Shown: positions 39,863 through 50,947, numbered from the stretch's first letter. The stretch: DNA of 64,000 nucleotides from Vavraia culicis subsp. floridensis (GCF_000192795.1 NW_007360616.1:1-64000), one strand, 5' to 3'. The notes: generated by a model from the sequence alone, not told the origin. Program-made: numbers and translations.

Positions 39863-42688
39863 TCAATTGTTTGCAATGCCCAGGTCATATTCCACATTCC
39901 ATTCATTTACTATTCTGAGTGTTGAGGGCTCCATCTGATAGCTCTTCTTTGACGTGATGTAAAACAGCTCCTCGAGGTACTCACGGTCCACATAGTTGAA
40001 TATCGACATGAAATAACTGTCAAATTTTATGGTATGAGGTTCGATAATTTCATCATCATTTATGACGAAGGACGCTGATATGTACAATTTGCACAATCTT
40101 ATCTTGTTCGCACCTATTTTTCCATCAATAACGTTTAATTTGCAGTTCATTACCACCAATATTTCAACACATGGCGGCAAAAAACTGAGTCGAGCTGGTT
40201 TCTTCAAGAAGTCGTCGTCAATTATGAATACCTCTAAATTAGGAAGTGTTTTTAAGGCATTTAGAGATAGCGGTTCTATTTCCCAGTCTCCGTTATTTAT
40301 ATACGAGCCTGATATGTTCAGCAATCGTATGCTCTTTGGTAGACACGCAAAAGTTTCGTTCGTAAGATCTTCCACACAAGCTGTTAGATTTTTCAGACCC
40401 GGCAACTCGCGCAAGAAATGGCAGTTACGAGTGCTGATCCACAACCTGTGATATTCAAGACTCTCAATCTTAGTAACGGCCAGCTTGTGAAAAACTGCCG
40501 ATAGTATCTCATTGTGCGTTGTAGCCAGCTCGTTTTCTGTTGGAGTGCCAGGACCGGCTTGCCAAGCTAACAAATCATTTCCGTGATTGTGTCTTAGATT
40601 GGCATCATGTGGAGGTGTTTGGCTGTAGAGCATGAGGTATTCCTCCAAATTTGGCCGAGACATTTCTTTGGAGAGGCGGCCTATCCTTAGGTGTTTTATA
40701 AAGCTGAACTTATCCAGTAAACTGGACAAAAGCGCAGTTCTTTCTGAAATGTTGAACAATGTCAGACTGTTTGTGCTTATCGAGCCTCCGATCATAAAGT
40801 TTAGGGATGATTCTACCGGAAATTCGATACTTATATTATCAATGGGACCGGAAATGGAGAGAGCAAATGTTCCTCGGCATTTCCTTATTACTAAGTTTCT
40901 GCAACTACTGTTCACGGTAAAGATTGCATAGCTCTTTACATCTACGTTGTGCAATGTAACCGTGTCATATTCACCAATTATCACAATCGATGTGCTAATA
41001 CAGCACACTGCAAGCTCAAAGTGCCTTGTAAAATTCTGGTTTGTCTTTACCTGAAAAACTGTTGATAGTGTGAAGCGTAGTGTACCGCTTACATTTCCCT
41101 GAAAATGGTACCTTCCCGATGATTTGCTTATATCAACATTGGTAGCGTTGTTAATGGCTATCGTTAGTTGTTTGTGCGAAGCAACACCTTGGAAACATAT
41201 TTCATCAACGTTATGATCGATGGCTACCTCGTTATTGATCTTTGCGTAGCGTATACGAAGCGAAATTGATAAATCTGCTCTGCTCTCATGAAAGCACAGC
41301 TGTGATCTGCGCTTGTATAGAAGTACCTTACGCAAACCGGCAATACCTGACAGGTTTATCCTGCCTGTTACGTCAAACAATTTCAATACTCTGCATCCGT
41401 ACACGAAAGTGACAGTCCATTTAGGCCTGATTATTAATTTACGCCATGTGATGGACTCAAACTGCTTCTTAAAAAGGAGGTTGCCACAAACCACCAGTCC
41501 ATCGCATTTCAGATCAGTTACGTCACCGGGAATTGCACGAATGTTCCTGCTCGATGGGCTCCAAAGGCACATGCCGATTGTTTTTATGGGACTGAGTGTA
41601 GAGCCTACCACATCTACAACATAATAAACCGAACGTAGCTTTTTGAGCAGATCAAAATTTCTGAACGCTTCCATCTCCTCTCTAGAAAAGTATCCAGAAA
41701 ATTTGCAGGTTATACGTTCGACATGGTGCTGTGCCGACAACTCGTGTGTACAAATGCAACTCAGTTTTGCTTCAACTCCTGAGTTTCTTATTAGCAGGTC
41801 TATGGCACTGTCCAACTGCAAACTTCCATCCACAAAAATTGTTAGTTTTGAACTGTGGTTATTGAACTTAAATTTATCGTAGAACCTGTCGACATTCTGT
41901 CTTAGGTACTCAAACTCAACATCGAGGTACTTGAACAAAAAAGCAACTTTCAGCTCGTCTAGCGGTGTTTCATCTGCAGTGTTATTTGTTCCTATTTTCC
42001 TGTTGCCGTACAGGTAGGCTACGGGTTTACCACCGTCCGTAAGTGAAAGTTGCATAGATGAATTGACGGTATCTCTGAACTGTTTCAGGGCGTCACTGAA
42101 GTCATGCACACCGTGAAACGGATACGAACCGTGGCATTTCCTCAAAATTGAACAGTTTTTGTGGTACTCGGATAACGAAAAGAAAATGTTGGGGTTTTTC
42201 TGCAAACTCATGCAAATACAGCGTGTTATCCATGTATTACTGTCTAAATTTGTGTAAATGTACTTGAATATGTGGTGTATTTCCTCCTGTGAGAGTATAC
42301 AGACATCATCACTCTCCTTCGTGATGACAGCCTTTTCATAGAGCAATCTCGTGAAAGGCATTTCAATAACTGTGCATGTTTTGTTTCTTCCAAGGTTTGT
42401 TCGCGCTTTACTGTGGTCCGAGAATCTTTCTTCTGTCTTTCTGCGTTTATGAAGGAACGGTCCACTCGCATCTTCGTCATGCTCTGGTGCTCCCCCCACA
42501 TGATTGCATGTACGGTAGTATGAGCACCGTATTTTACCTTCCATCATTGCATTCAAGAATCTCATCATGTTCGTATCCTTCAAGCTGTAACAAATTGTGT
42601 AATCGTAATTCTCCACGTTTAGAACGGATCGAAAGGCCAAAACACATATCACGGACATGCCAGCATATTCATACAGATCGAATGACAT
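39863..42688 (-). CDS. leucine-rich-repeat family protein, 941 aa
   Basis: Starts at ATG 42688 (the longer open frame begins at TTG). The N-terminal domain (about 1-230) is shared with the broken copy at 38723 and has basic linker sequence (HKRRKTEER). The middle and C-terminal parts contain irregular leucine-rich units of the type L..L.I....L..L....., for example about 720-900: LKNLTACVEDL, IRLLNISGSYI, LPNLEVFIIDDDFL, VEILVVMNCKL and IRLCKLYISASF. There is no signal peptide and no membrane span. LRR proteins of this sort are multi-copy and lineage-specific in Pleistophora-like microsporidia. A protein-binding surface is inferred; a host or parasite target cannot be named. The gene belongs to the accessory block of secreted proteins. 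Confidence 0.78.
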   Translation of the reverse strand: MSFDLYEYAGMSVICVLAFRSVLNVENYDYTICYSLKDTNMMRFLNAMMEGKIRCSYYRTCNHVGGAPEHDEDASGPFLHKRRKTEERFSDHSKARTNLGRNKTCTVIEMPFTRLLYEKAVITKESDDVCILSQEEIHHIFKYIYTNLDSNTWITRCICMSLQKNPNIFFSLSEYHKNCSILRKCHGSYPFHGVHDFSDALKQFRDTVNSSMQLSLTDGGKPVAYLYGNRKIGTNNTADETPLDELKVAFLFKYLDVEFEYLRQNVDRFYDKFKFNNHSSKLTIFVDGSLQLDSAIDLLIRNSGVEAKLSCICTHELSAQHHVERITCKFSGYFSREEMEAFRNFDLLKKLRSVYYVVDVVGSTLSPIKTIGMCLWSPSSRNIRAIPGDVTDLKCDGLVVCGNLLFKKQFESITWRKLIIRPKWTVTFVYGCRVLKLFDVTGRINLSGIAGLRKVLLYKRRSQLCFHESRADLSISLRIRYAKINNEVAIDHNVDEICFQGVASHKQLTIAINNATNVDISKSSGRYHFQGNVSGTLRFTLSTVFQVKTNQNFTRHFELAVCCISTSIVIIGEYDTVTLHNVDVKSYAIFTVNSSCRNLVIRKCRGTFALSISGPIDNISIEFPVESSLNFMIGGSISTNSLTLFNISERTALLSSLLDKFSFIKHLRIGRLSKEMSRPNLEEYLMLYSQTPPHDANLRHNHGNDLLAWQAGPGTPTENELATTHNEILSAVFHKLAVTKIESLEYHRLWISTRNCHFLRELPGLKNLTACVEDLTNETFACLPKSIRLLNISGSYINNGDWEIEPLSLNALKTLPNLEVFIIDDDFLKKPARLSFLPPCVEILVVMNCKLNVIDGKIGANKIRLCKLYISASFVINDDEIIEPHTIKFDSYFMSIFNYVDREYLEELFYITSKKSYQMEPSTLRIVNEWNVEYDLGIANN

Positions 42689-44460
42689 GATATCTTTTTT
42701 TATCTTTCTTTTAAAGAAACACGATAGCAATCCTTTTTTAGTAAGAACAGTTTTTATGAAAACACTTAGTGCGTTGCAAAAGAGGATATGAACTGAAAAT
42801 AATACGCTTGCAGACTGTATTTATAATAGTTCTGTAAAATTTAACAAATTTGATGTACTAATATGTCATATTTTCCTGCAGGACTGTCCATCACTTTATA
42901 ACCTACTTTAGTAAAAATGCTTTTATTGCGTTCCTGTCATCAAACATGACAGCACAAAGGCACAGCAAATTTTTTACCATAAATCGTTGATTTATCTCTT
43001 CATACCACGATACCTAAACAACACACCTCTCTGGTCTGTTGACCGAGTATTTATACTGATTTGTACCACGAAGAAATCAAATACACCAGCTCTTACAATA
43101 ATCTTACACACGATCTGAAGTACGTGCTGTAACCGCAAGCACTGATTTCAATGCGTAAATAATAACTCACGCAACACCTTCTCTCCGGAGCATCCCGACA
43201 AGCCTTTCATTCCTGCCCACTTACACACAAGCACACCAATGAACGGTCCGTAATGCTAAGGTGCGTAAACCATAACTAACCATCTTATGTACCGATTTTG
43301 ATCGATCATTGCTCACTATGTGAGTTACACGGAAACAAGCATTTCACACAATGAGTACGTGGTTTCAACATTTATCTGCGAATGAAACGGTGATTGTTAG
43401 GGGAAAACTAAGCGCCTAAATATCGTTTTATCAGGCTCATTTACTTCTTGCTCCCGTAATTATTCGTGTATCAGATATCCTTTTATCGAATGATTTTTTG
43501 TCGTGGCAGAAAGTGATTTGCATAGCGGAATGACATTCAAAACAGGCAAAATATAAATTTAAAGCTCACAATCAATAATTCACGCTACTTTTATTTTTAT
43601 AACCATGTTGTGTGTGGCTGCAAAGAATAGTTAGGTACCTTCCGTAAATTTTTGCTCTAAAATATTTTAATCGTGTAATACACTAATTAAACGATAAAAG
43701 CTGCTAATTCGGATCAAATGCGCTGGAACTGAACAAATGACGGTAACTGCTGGACACAGAGCGGACTTGTAACGTAATAAGGCAAGTTTTCATGAAAAAT
43801 CATTTGAACCACATTTGTGCCTCAGCAAAGGAAAAATAAATGGCAAAAATATAAATGAGGAAAATCAAAATTGTTTTAACATATTCATTGCCTGTGAAGT
43901 AAAAGTACCGTGCCAAACGATAATCTAGTGATATTTATTGCTAAAACATTTTAAACCGCGTGCACGCTTACTCGCTATTTAAGATATGGCACAGTGCTTT
44001 CTCTTTGCCTATATTAAAGTTCATTTTACTATCACTTCTAGGTTACATCTCGTAAAACTGTTCAATGGCATAGTTTCGCATGTTCGTATCGTGAAACCGA
44101 TGTTTTCGGAATAAACCATGTACATGCTACCAATAATTCTTAGAAATGATCGCAAACAATCACGTAGGCAGAGAACTATGATTTATAACACACCGCCATT
44201 TATCATTATTGCGTATGGTGGGGATGTGGTTAAGACCGGTTTTGTTATAAAAACCTGGCACTGTTATACCAAGATGACAAAGCTAAAAAACTGTGGTTGA
44301 GACTGATTTAAAGAAACATTTCGCTAACAGTACGTTTACTTATCATAAAAACATTTGGTGAATGGCGTGTATTCTGGTATCAATGCTAAAGTAGAGCTCA
44401 AACAAAGCTCTTATTAGGTTCGCCAACATTCTTCTCCAGTGCAAAATCCTCTGAATCACA
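42689..44460. other. intergenic, 1.8 kb, no gene seen
   Basis: AT-rich with frequent stops. A 60-codon plus ORF at 44118-44300 shows no signal peptide or family pattern. Confidence 0.5.
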
Positions 44461-45021
44461 TTATTGATAGAAAATCAAGTAAAAAACCGTTTTTTTTTCG
44501 TCTTTTGACTCATCTGCTCTATTCAAGTCATGTTCGTATGTTTTTTCTGCATACGCCGCACCAAATGACCTATGTTTCACAATCACATCGTGCGAACACG
44601 TAATTTCCTTTGAAGCTCCGAAAAAATCATCCATAGAGCTGAAAATCTTCGGATCAACGTAATAAATCGTGTTTACGAATGAATAAAACACGGCAGGCCT
44701 ATTTTCTAATCCATAAACATCTCAATACTTGCTAAATTCTGATTTTTGCTTGTTTATTATCAGTCTTGTTCTCCACACGTCACTATTTGTTTTTCTTTCT
44801 GCAAAATTTTCAGTAAATTTACTTACCACGGCTAAATGCTCATAGCTTTCATCCTTCCACTTTGTATCTCTGCATTCTGTCAAGTATTGGCAGATGATGC
44901 AGTTGACACCTTTAATAACACCGAATGCCTTTACGAGTGGACCGCTGGATCGCCGAGAACTGCTGTAGCTGCTCCTTAAATAGCATGCAAACATTATAAA
45001 ACGCAGTAAAAATATTTTCAT
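44461..45021 (-). pseudogene. secreted-protein gene broken by one in-frame TGA (member C)
   Basis: From ATG 45021 the frame encodes a signal peptide (MKIFLLRFIMFACYLRSSYS), Cys residues (GVNCIICQYLTEC) and 99 residues in all, then TGA at 44722-44724. The same frame continues without another stop for 86 codons to 44461. The continuation (DVYGLENRPAVFYSFVNTIYY, then a charged tail) matches in character the second half of the secreted proteins at 35050 and 36945. The total of about 185 codons equals their length. Most likely a recent nonsense pseudogene or a sequencing error; a truncated 99-aa secreted protein remains possible. TGA is a normal stop elsewhere in this window (SEC24, AFG2-like). 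Confidence 0.6.
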
Positions 45022-45899
45022 AGAAACAAAATCACCATTGCTTAAATATATTTGACGTACTCCCAAATATAGATATGTTTCCATTTGTGTTAGTGTCGTA
45101 TCGAGCAGTCGCCACATCGAATGCATAGCTCTCAATAATCAGTGCCACAGAGGACTCTTCCCACTAATTGTGGTATTACCGGTACTTTGCACAGTTTCAA
45201 TCTCAACCATTTTCTACAAATACAACCAATCCGCCGGGTAAAATGGCGCGGTGTACAACTCGAGCAGTATGTTAATTTACATGAATTATCTTTTTCTACA
45301 GCTCTTAGCCATGAGCAGATGAAATGGTGATTGCTCTCATGCATTTATATGACACTCAACCTGAGATATGTCTATTCTGATGCTATCACCTCATGTTAAT
45401 ACTGAGCAAGTTCATTAACTTTTACATAATTTATATTTGTGGGAGTGCCAACGTGGATGAATCGTTGCTTTACGGCGATATGCGAACAGCACGTTGTTGG
45501 AACGAATTTTTTCGTGTTAAAATGGTACAGAGCCTGTAATACGCGGTATACCAAATTTTGGCGCATCTAACTCTCTAAACGGTCAATAGTACCAACGCTT
45601 AGCACTCTCCATTTTTAATTAAAACGTATACATTACGGTGCTATTTACATCAACATAGTATTACCACCTGCAAAGGACCAGCAAACATAATTTATCTCTC
45701 TTGTTGTGCAATTCGCTGCATTGCACCGTTCATCCAGGCCGTACCACCGAACAATCGCTTCATGTCACAACCTACAGCGTATCAACGAACATTCATGGCC
45801 TAACACACATCCGCAGCAATCGTATCATTAAATTAGATACGATCAGCCGTACAACAAACAATTCCTTATTTATTCCGATCGATCACCTGGCGTAAACAA
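45022..45899. other. intergenic, 0.9 kb
   Basis: Divergent region between secreted gene C (-) and the second SNARE (+). Open frames on both strands at 45132-45344 are mirror artefacts. No gene seen. Confidence 0.5.
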
Positions 45900-46424
45900 A
45901 TGCCTCAGCTTGGTGCCCAGTCGCTTGAAACATACAACACGCATCTCAAGTCCTCGCTCGAAGCGCTCAAACAGAATCACACACCCACATACCTCCAGGA
46001 AACCAGAGACCTTATCTCAGCCTGTATAGACCTCATAAACACAACGCAACAGCGACCAAAACATGTGATAGAGTTCAACACGCTCTACAACAGCTATAAC
46101 AGCTACGTAAAATCGAAGAATAACATTAACACTTTGATAGAGCGGGCAGCATTGAACAGAAACGATAAAATGCAACGGATCAACGACGGAATAGGTGAGG
46201 TTGTAAAGCTTACGGGGCTGGTGGACGAGCTTGTGCACGGACAAAGGGAATTTGTTGACAATGTAGAGGTTATGATGGATATGAATCGGGACACCGTGAG
46301 GAGGAGTAATGAGGAGATGAAAATAACCATGAGAAAGAAAAAAAAATCGAAAAGATGGAAACAGGTATTCGTGGTAGCTCTGGTACTGGTCGTGCTGTAC
46401 TGTGTACTTAGGATATTTCATTAG
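45900..46424 (+). CDS. Qa-type SNARE, short
   Basis: A 174-aa tail-anchored SNARE. A short helical N-terminal domain (about 8-80) is followed by a SNARE motif (about 88-148) with LVDELVHGQREFVDNVE. Its glutamine Q115 sits where the Qa zero layer is expected, and the pattern parallels MVAGQADFVDRIE of the 4224 SNARE. A run of lysines (MRKKKKSKRWK) precedes a single hydrophobic anchor (about 156-172) at the very C-terminus. It is shorter than typical syntaxins (260-340 aa) because the N-terminal Habc region is trimmed. A fusion role in the secretory pathway is by family; Qb/Qc assignment is less likely. No CCC directly precedes the ATG. Confidence 0.8.
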   Translation: MPQLGAQSLETYNTHLKSSLEALKQNHTPTYLQETRDLISACIDLINTTQQRPKHVIEFNTLYNSYNSYVKSKNNINTLIERAALNRNDKMQRINDGIGEVVKLTGLVDELVHGQREFVDNVEVMMDMNRDTVRRSNEEMKITMRKKKKSKRWKQVFVVALVLVVLYCVLRIFH

Positions 46425-46876
46425 TGAGAGATATGAATTGGATGAGTACAATAAAAGTAAATTGCTTATAATTGCTGGCGTGGTATTTGCTGTTGACATG
46501 AAGAGCAGTTATTTAGAATGTGTATTTGTGGCGGGATGATGGTATCATGATGTATTTAAACGAGTTCGCTTCATATACATGCCAGCTATCGCACATTATC
46601 AGTACAGCAGCCAATTTGCGGCTGTTAAACACCTGCAGTTGATAAATCATCTTCTTCCAACATAAGTGATTGATGCTTGATCTCCTTATCACCGAAACAT
46701 GGCACTTCCTAGTACTAAATGCACCAGCACACGCCTTCAAAATTCGCATACCAAAGCAGGATAAACTGCTCATCCCTGCAACCCTAACAAATACCCACCA
46801 GAACAGCAATACTTACCCCGTACACAACAAGAGACACCGTGGCACGAACAGTGCCCATTAGTAGTTAACTTACCAT
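46425..46876. other. spacer with overlapping small ORFs
   Basis: Minus-strand 46513-46776 (ATG 46776) is an 86-codon frame with a run KKMIYQLQVFNSRKLAAVLI that vaguely recalls an Sm-like strand pattern. Plus-strand 46673-46861 is a 62-codon frame. They overlap in antisense and neither is convincing. The region is the 3' space of two convergent genes. Confidence 0.3.
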
Positions 46877-47506
46877 TTAATTAAACTCTACTTTGTATCC
46901 TTTGCTTTTAATAAATGATACATCGTTCACCAGGTTCTTCACCATTTCCTCATCCTCGTACTCAATCAAAATATCATTTTTTTCTACTTCTACTGCCATC
47001 AATTTACCATATTTCGCAAAATCTACCACCAGCTTGCTTCTATTCTTATCCTGTCCCCTTACAATTCGTATAGTATTGCTAGCATTGTTCACCTTCTCTT
47101 TAAAGTCGATGGCCTTGTAGATGATCTCCTCATCCAGCACTTTCAAAATCTCATTTTTTATGACAAACATGTTAGAACAGTCCACAATAAACGTGTGACT
47201 GAATCTCACGGTCGAGTTGTCATGGTAAACGAACTGCCCCAGCACACACATAAGAAAGTCGTGTGCTGAGAGCATATGATACTCAAAACATGATACAAGC
47301 ACCTTTATAACCTTCTTCTTATGATGAAGACCGAGCATTCTTTCCATGATATTCGTGTTGGACAACGCTGCAACATTGTCCTCGTGTGATATGCTTATTT
47401 GCGATGCAGGGTCGTAGAACGGAATGATGCTCTGGTAGGAGGAACAAAGTGAGCCGTAGTACTCGTTCAGGAACTTTTTCGGGGTGTTAAACTGTGAATC
47501 GGTCAT
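46877..47506 (-). CDS. G3BP/BRE5-like protein: NTF2-like domain plus RRM
   Basis: 209 aa from ATG 47506. I chose this start over the upstream one at 47614 because it begins just before the NTF2 fold, and a C-tract (CCCCC on the sense strand, 47531-47535) lies about 25 nt upstream. Residues about 8-130 match an NTF2-like domain: FLNEYYGSLCSSYQSIIPFY at the start, and later GQFVYHDNSTVRFSHTFIVD and NMFVIKNEILKVLDEE, the conserved v.vtG.....rrF.qtF.L....yfv.NDi. The end (about 143-209) reads as an RRM (IRIVRG, LVVDFAKYGKLMAVEV, ILIEYEDEE). This is the G3BP/Bre5/Rasputin architecture without the disordered acidic and RGG segments. Known roles are stress-granule assembly and Ubp3 cofactor activity; which applies here is unknown. 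Confidence 0.75.
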   Translation of the reverse strand: MTDSQFNTPKKFLNEYYGSLCSSYQSIIPFYDPASQISISHEDNVAALSNTNIMERMLGLHHKKKVIKVLVSCFEYHMLSAHDFLMCVLGQFVYHDNSTVRFSHTFIVDCSNMFVIKNEILKVLDEEIIYKAIDFKEKVNNASNTIRIVRGQDKNRSKLVVDFAKYGKLMAVEVEKNDILIEYEDEEMVKNLVNDVSFIKSKGYKVEFN

Positions 47507-48802
47507 TTTCTGTTCTCTTCTTGATTCGTAGGGGGCCGACAATTTTTTTAAAAAATTCGTGAAAACCGTTGAAAGCAGACACGTGAGGCAAAACGGGTTA
47601 TAGAACGCTTTCAATCGTTCATTCGTTCAAAACACATAATGTATGATAATCATGCATTACTGCCCGTTCTCTTTACTCGTATTGTGCGCAGTTTTATGAA
47701 CATGCCGTTAGCAGGGCGCATTTCTCTGTGGATGGTACGAATGCCCGCTACACAAAGAACAGGGCTGATCATCCTGCCAATGATGCTACGAAATTGTGAA
47801 GAATTAAACCAGCATACCATCTATTCAGTGAATACATAGCCTGCCTGCACAGCGATTCCAGCAAAGCTAATCTGCACCAATTGTTCAGTCTTCTATATTT
47901 CTGGTCACCACAGGAGGAGGACCCCTATGCCGTACTATCACCTCTGCCAATTTCCACGTATCAAATCTGAAGCATCAATGTTACGATAAGCGCAAATAAC
48001 GAAGACAAAGTTTAATTTCAGGTCAATGATACATTTGCACTGATTATCATGTAATAAAGTGATACAGCCCACACAGATCAACACACTAGAACCATGAATA
48101 CTTGTCCGCATATGCTGCTGTACCAATTACGTACCTGAAACTATGAGACGTATCTGATCACCACGATCATACCGGTTTCCACTGCAGGTTATGTACCGGT
48201 AAGAATGCTTCCCGATGAACGAACGAGTGCTAACTCAGCTGTAAGCAACGATGTGCATTGTTATGTTGAGGTCGTTGAACGTTGTATTAGTGCAAGTAAT
48301 TCACATATGGCAATTTTCTAGAACTTCATCTTTCTTCACTTAAGAAGCCACATCTTTCCTTTTTTGCTTATTTATAGAGAAGGACCGGAAGACATAAATT
48401 CCATTAAGGTACATCTATTCAGCAATTTTTGCTAGAAATTAATTTTTTAACCCCTACCAAAAATGCAAAACTGAAGAACACTTTCAAAGAGGTAAAAACA
48501 TCATTTAAGAGAGAATAACTTTGCTTGAACATTCAAATTATTGCGTTATATAATCGCAGGCATCACAGCCTGTCACATTAAAACCTCCACTCCACCTAAT
48601 TAATCCCTAAGTTTTGTGCTGCCCGGCACAAATGCAGTACGGTGATGATGGCCTGTAGAACGGAGAGACAGCACAAAAATAACAGAGGCATCAAGCACAA
48701 TTCCAATTTCGGTGCTCTCCTCCCACACAAAAACACATACAAAGCAAATGCATTTTAATAAATCACTCTGCCACACCCAATTAAAACGCTTTAATGACAC
48801 GT
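47507..48802. other. intergenic, 1.3 kb
   Basis: Holds the G3BP-like promoter C-tract and then mixed AT-rich DNA. A plus-strand frame at about 47640-47950 is open apart from one TGA but is unrecognised. A 31-codon hydrophobic minus ORF near 48600 (MPLLFLCCLSVLQAIITV) is too short to support. Confidence 0.35.
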
Positions 48803-50947
48803 TCACTTCATCTTCCGCCTTATGTTCCTCATATACTCTCCAACGTCCTCTAAATTATGACCGCTATCATCATAAAAATACGAGAAGAAAATATCCTTGT
48901 ACACGTTGCTGCTCCCGTCATCTCTGATGTAGTAGTAGTTAGGATCTAAGTGTGTGCCCTGTCTCAGCCGTTCAACAAAACTGTTCAGATGCTTAGAATA
49001 CTCGTTATCGTATTCCTTGAGCACTATACGCCCCGTTACCTCGTCATCAAAGCACTTATCCACCATTTCAAGCACCTCCGGATTGGTCTCAACACCCGTG
49101 CCAACGAAGAAGAAAAGGTTGTAGCCGGCATCAAGCACGTAGAAACTATCAATGTCAAGGTTATCGAGCGTAAGGTCCTTCCGTTCCTCCGTTGCAACGT
49201 CGTACAACAGCGGATAAATTAATCTATTGATCAGTTTGAGCGGGCTCGTCAGAACCAGGTACACGTAAAATGCCCTGTAGTCCATCGGCGTGTACAAGAC
49301 AGGTCGCAGCACCACGCTCTTCTTGATGCTGAGCATCAGCTTGCCCATATTGCCAAGGCACTTGCTCTCGATCATCTCCTCCACAAACTTGTCCACCATG
49401 GCCAGCCCGCTTTTTCCACCCATCTCTTCATTTATCGCCTTCAGAAACACAAAATGGGCCATCGCGTATTCGTTCACCATTGCCAGCCGTGTTTTAACAA
49501 CAGGCACAACAAAGTTATTGGTGCGCAGCCTTCGGCTGCCCTTCTCGTCGTTGTACATCACCGCAACCTGAAAGACCACCCAGTCATCGGCATTCATAAG
49601 GAAATTGTTAACAAATGCTGTTCTGTCACCTCTTTCCTCCAAATCACCGCTCTCCTCGCCCGTACAGGACAGCCCACACGCATCGCTCTCCCCAATCTCG
49701 TTCAATATCTTATTGATCTCGGTCAGGTCGTCTTTTCCGCTGTTTCGTGTTTTCAGCTCGGCCACGCTTTCGTTCATCTTAAACCCAAACGTAACCGAGT
49801 GCTCAAAATTCACAGTGCACAACGCCAGCACATCATTCGTTTTCAGATGAAAGTTGCCGAAGTAATCGGAGATTTGCACGTTACTGCCCCGCACCTTGAG
49901 CACGCCCTCGTACGCCTTCTTTCTACTCATGAACATGTGCACGTGCCTGTCCAGCTTGTGAGGGAACGTGGGCTCGTTCGAGTCAAAATTTGGGAAGTAC
50001 GCGAGGAACCCGCCCGTAAAGCGTGACAGAAGGCTAAGCGATGGCAAATCGGCATTTTTGCACGAAAAAACGTAGTACGACAGCGAAATGTTGCTTTTGG
50101 AGAAGGCTGCTGCCATTGTCTTGTAGTAATCATTTTTGCAGCGCAGCGAGGCAGCCGGTCCAACAAGCGAGGCCTTCCCCCTGTTCGGTACGGTCGACAG
50201 GAACGCAACGACCGACCCACCGCTCTTGCCCAGCATAGCATGCACGACATTCATCACACCCCCAAAATCGCTGTCTGCACACGCCTCTCGTCCCAAAAAC
50301 TCAGCCGTCATTTCCAGATCAGGCACGCTGTGCGCATCAAAAAGAACATCGTCCATGTTAAAAACAGGCAAATGATCAAAATCGCTCACCACGACTGCAC
50401 CACTGTGCCCAACGATGCACAGCGTCTTTGCGTAGAACACCACACCAACACGCGCATCGCCGAGGCACTTCATGTTTCTTCGCAGTGTGCTGCATACGCT
50501 GCTAACCACCCCGCGTTTATACGCGTCACTGGTGCATTCGATCACAAAAATGTATGAGGGCTGCTTCAGGTACGCATTGCTCGCGTCCATCTCAAGTTTC
50601 ATGTTGACCAGCCGCTCATCACGCATATTTTCCACGTTAAAAAGGTAGTTGCGCAGCGGATGGAAGCCGTCCTGGTTCAGAAAACCGCCCTGGCTGATGA
50701 ACGGCGTGTCTACGGTGTTTAGGCACCTGCACAGTGCACATCGCCACTGCTCGCCAGGACTTAGAATTTCGCAGTAGGGCGAGATGTATCCCCTGCATTT
50801 CGTGCACCTTATCGCACATGAAGGAGTGTTCGTGTATGTGCCTGAGAGCTCAAATGTTACGGCTAAGGGCGCAGGTGCCGATGTTATTGCATTGGCGGTG
50901 CACCGGAACGATGCGTTGCGAAGGGCCGTACGATTGTGCGTGTTCAT
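48803..50947 (-). CDS. SEC24: COPII coat protein SEC24
   Basis: A 714-aa SEC23/24 family protein. A zinc finger has cysteines at 48, 51, 70 and 73 (CTKC...CALC) within RCTKCRGYISPYCEILSPG, typical of SEC24. The trunk (about 110-345) starts KQPSYIFVIECTS. Then follow the beta-sandwich (FGNFHLKTNDVLAL region), helical domain and gelsolin-like end with YVLDAGYNLFFFVG. Its N-terminal disordered tail is nearly absent, so it is shorter than yeast SEC24 (about 926 aa). Role: inner COPII coat cargo adaptor at ER exit sites, partner of SEC23. GGGG runs at 50948-50951 and 50954-50957 (CCCC on the sense strand) touch the ATG, so the leader is minimal. Stop TGA. Confidence 0.93.
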   Translation of the reverse strand: MNTHNRTALRNASFRCTANAITSAPAPLAVTFELSGTYTNTPSCAIRCTKCRGYISPYCEILSPGEQWRCALCRCLNTVDTPFISQGGFLNQDGFHPLRNYLFNVENMRDERLVNMKLEMDASNAYLKQPSYIFVIECTSDAYKRGVVSSVCSTLRRNMKCLGDARVGVVFYAKTLCIVGHSGAVVVSDFDHLPVFNMDDVLFDAHSVPDLEMTAEFLGREACADSDFGGVMNVVHAMLGKSGGSVVAFLSTVPNRGKASLVGPAASLRCKNDYYKTMAAAFSKSNISLSYYVFSCKNADLPSLSLLSRFTGGFLAYFPNFDSNEPTFPHKLDRHVHMFMSRKKAYEGVLKVRGSNVQISDYFGNFHLKTNDVLALCTVNFEHSVTFGFKMNESVAELKTRNSGKDDLTEINKILNEIGESDACGLSCTGEESGDLEERGDRTAFVNNFLMNADDWVVFQVAVMYNDEKGSRRLRTNNFVVPVVKTRLAMVNEYAMAHFVFLKAINEEMGGKSGLAMVDKFVEEMIESKCLGNMGKLMLSIKKSVVLRPVLYTPMDYRAFYVYLVLTSPLKLINRLIYPLLYDVATEERKDLTLDNLDIDSFYVLDAGYNLFFFVGTGVETNPEVLEMVDKCFDDEVTGRIVLKEYDNEYSKHLNSFVERLRQGTHLDPNYYYIRDDGSSNVYKDIFFSYFYDDSGHNLEDVGEYMRNIRRKMK

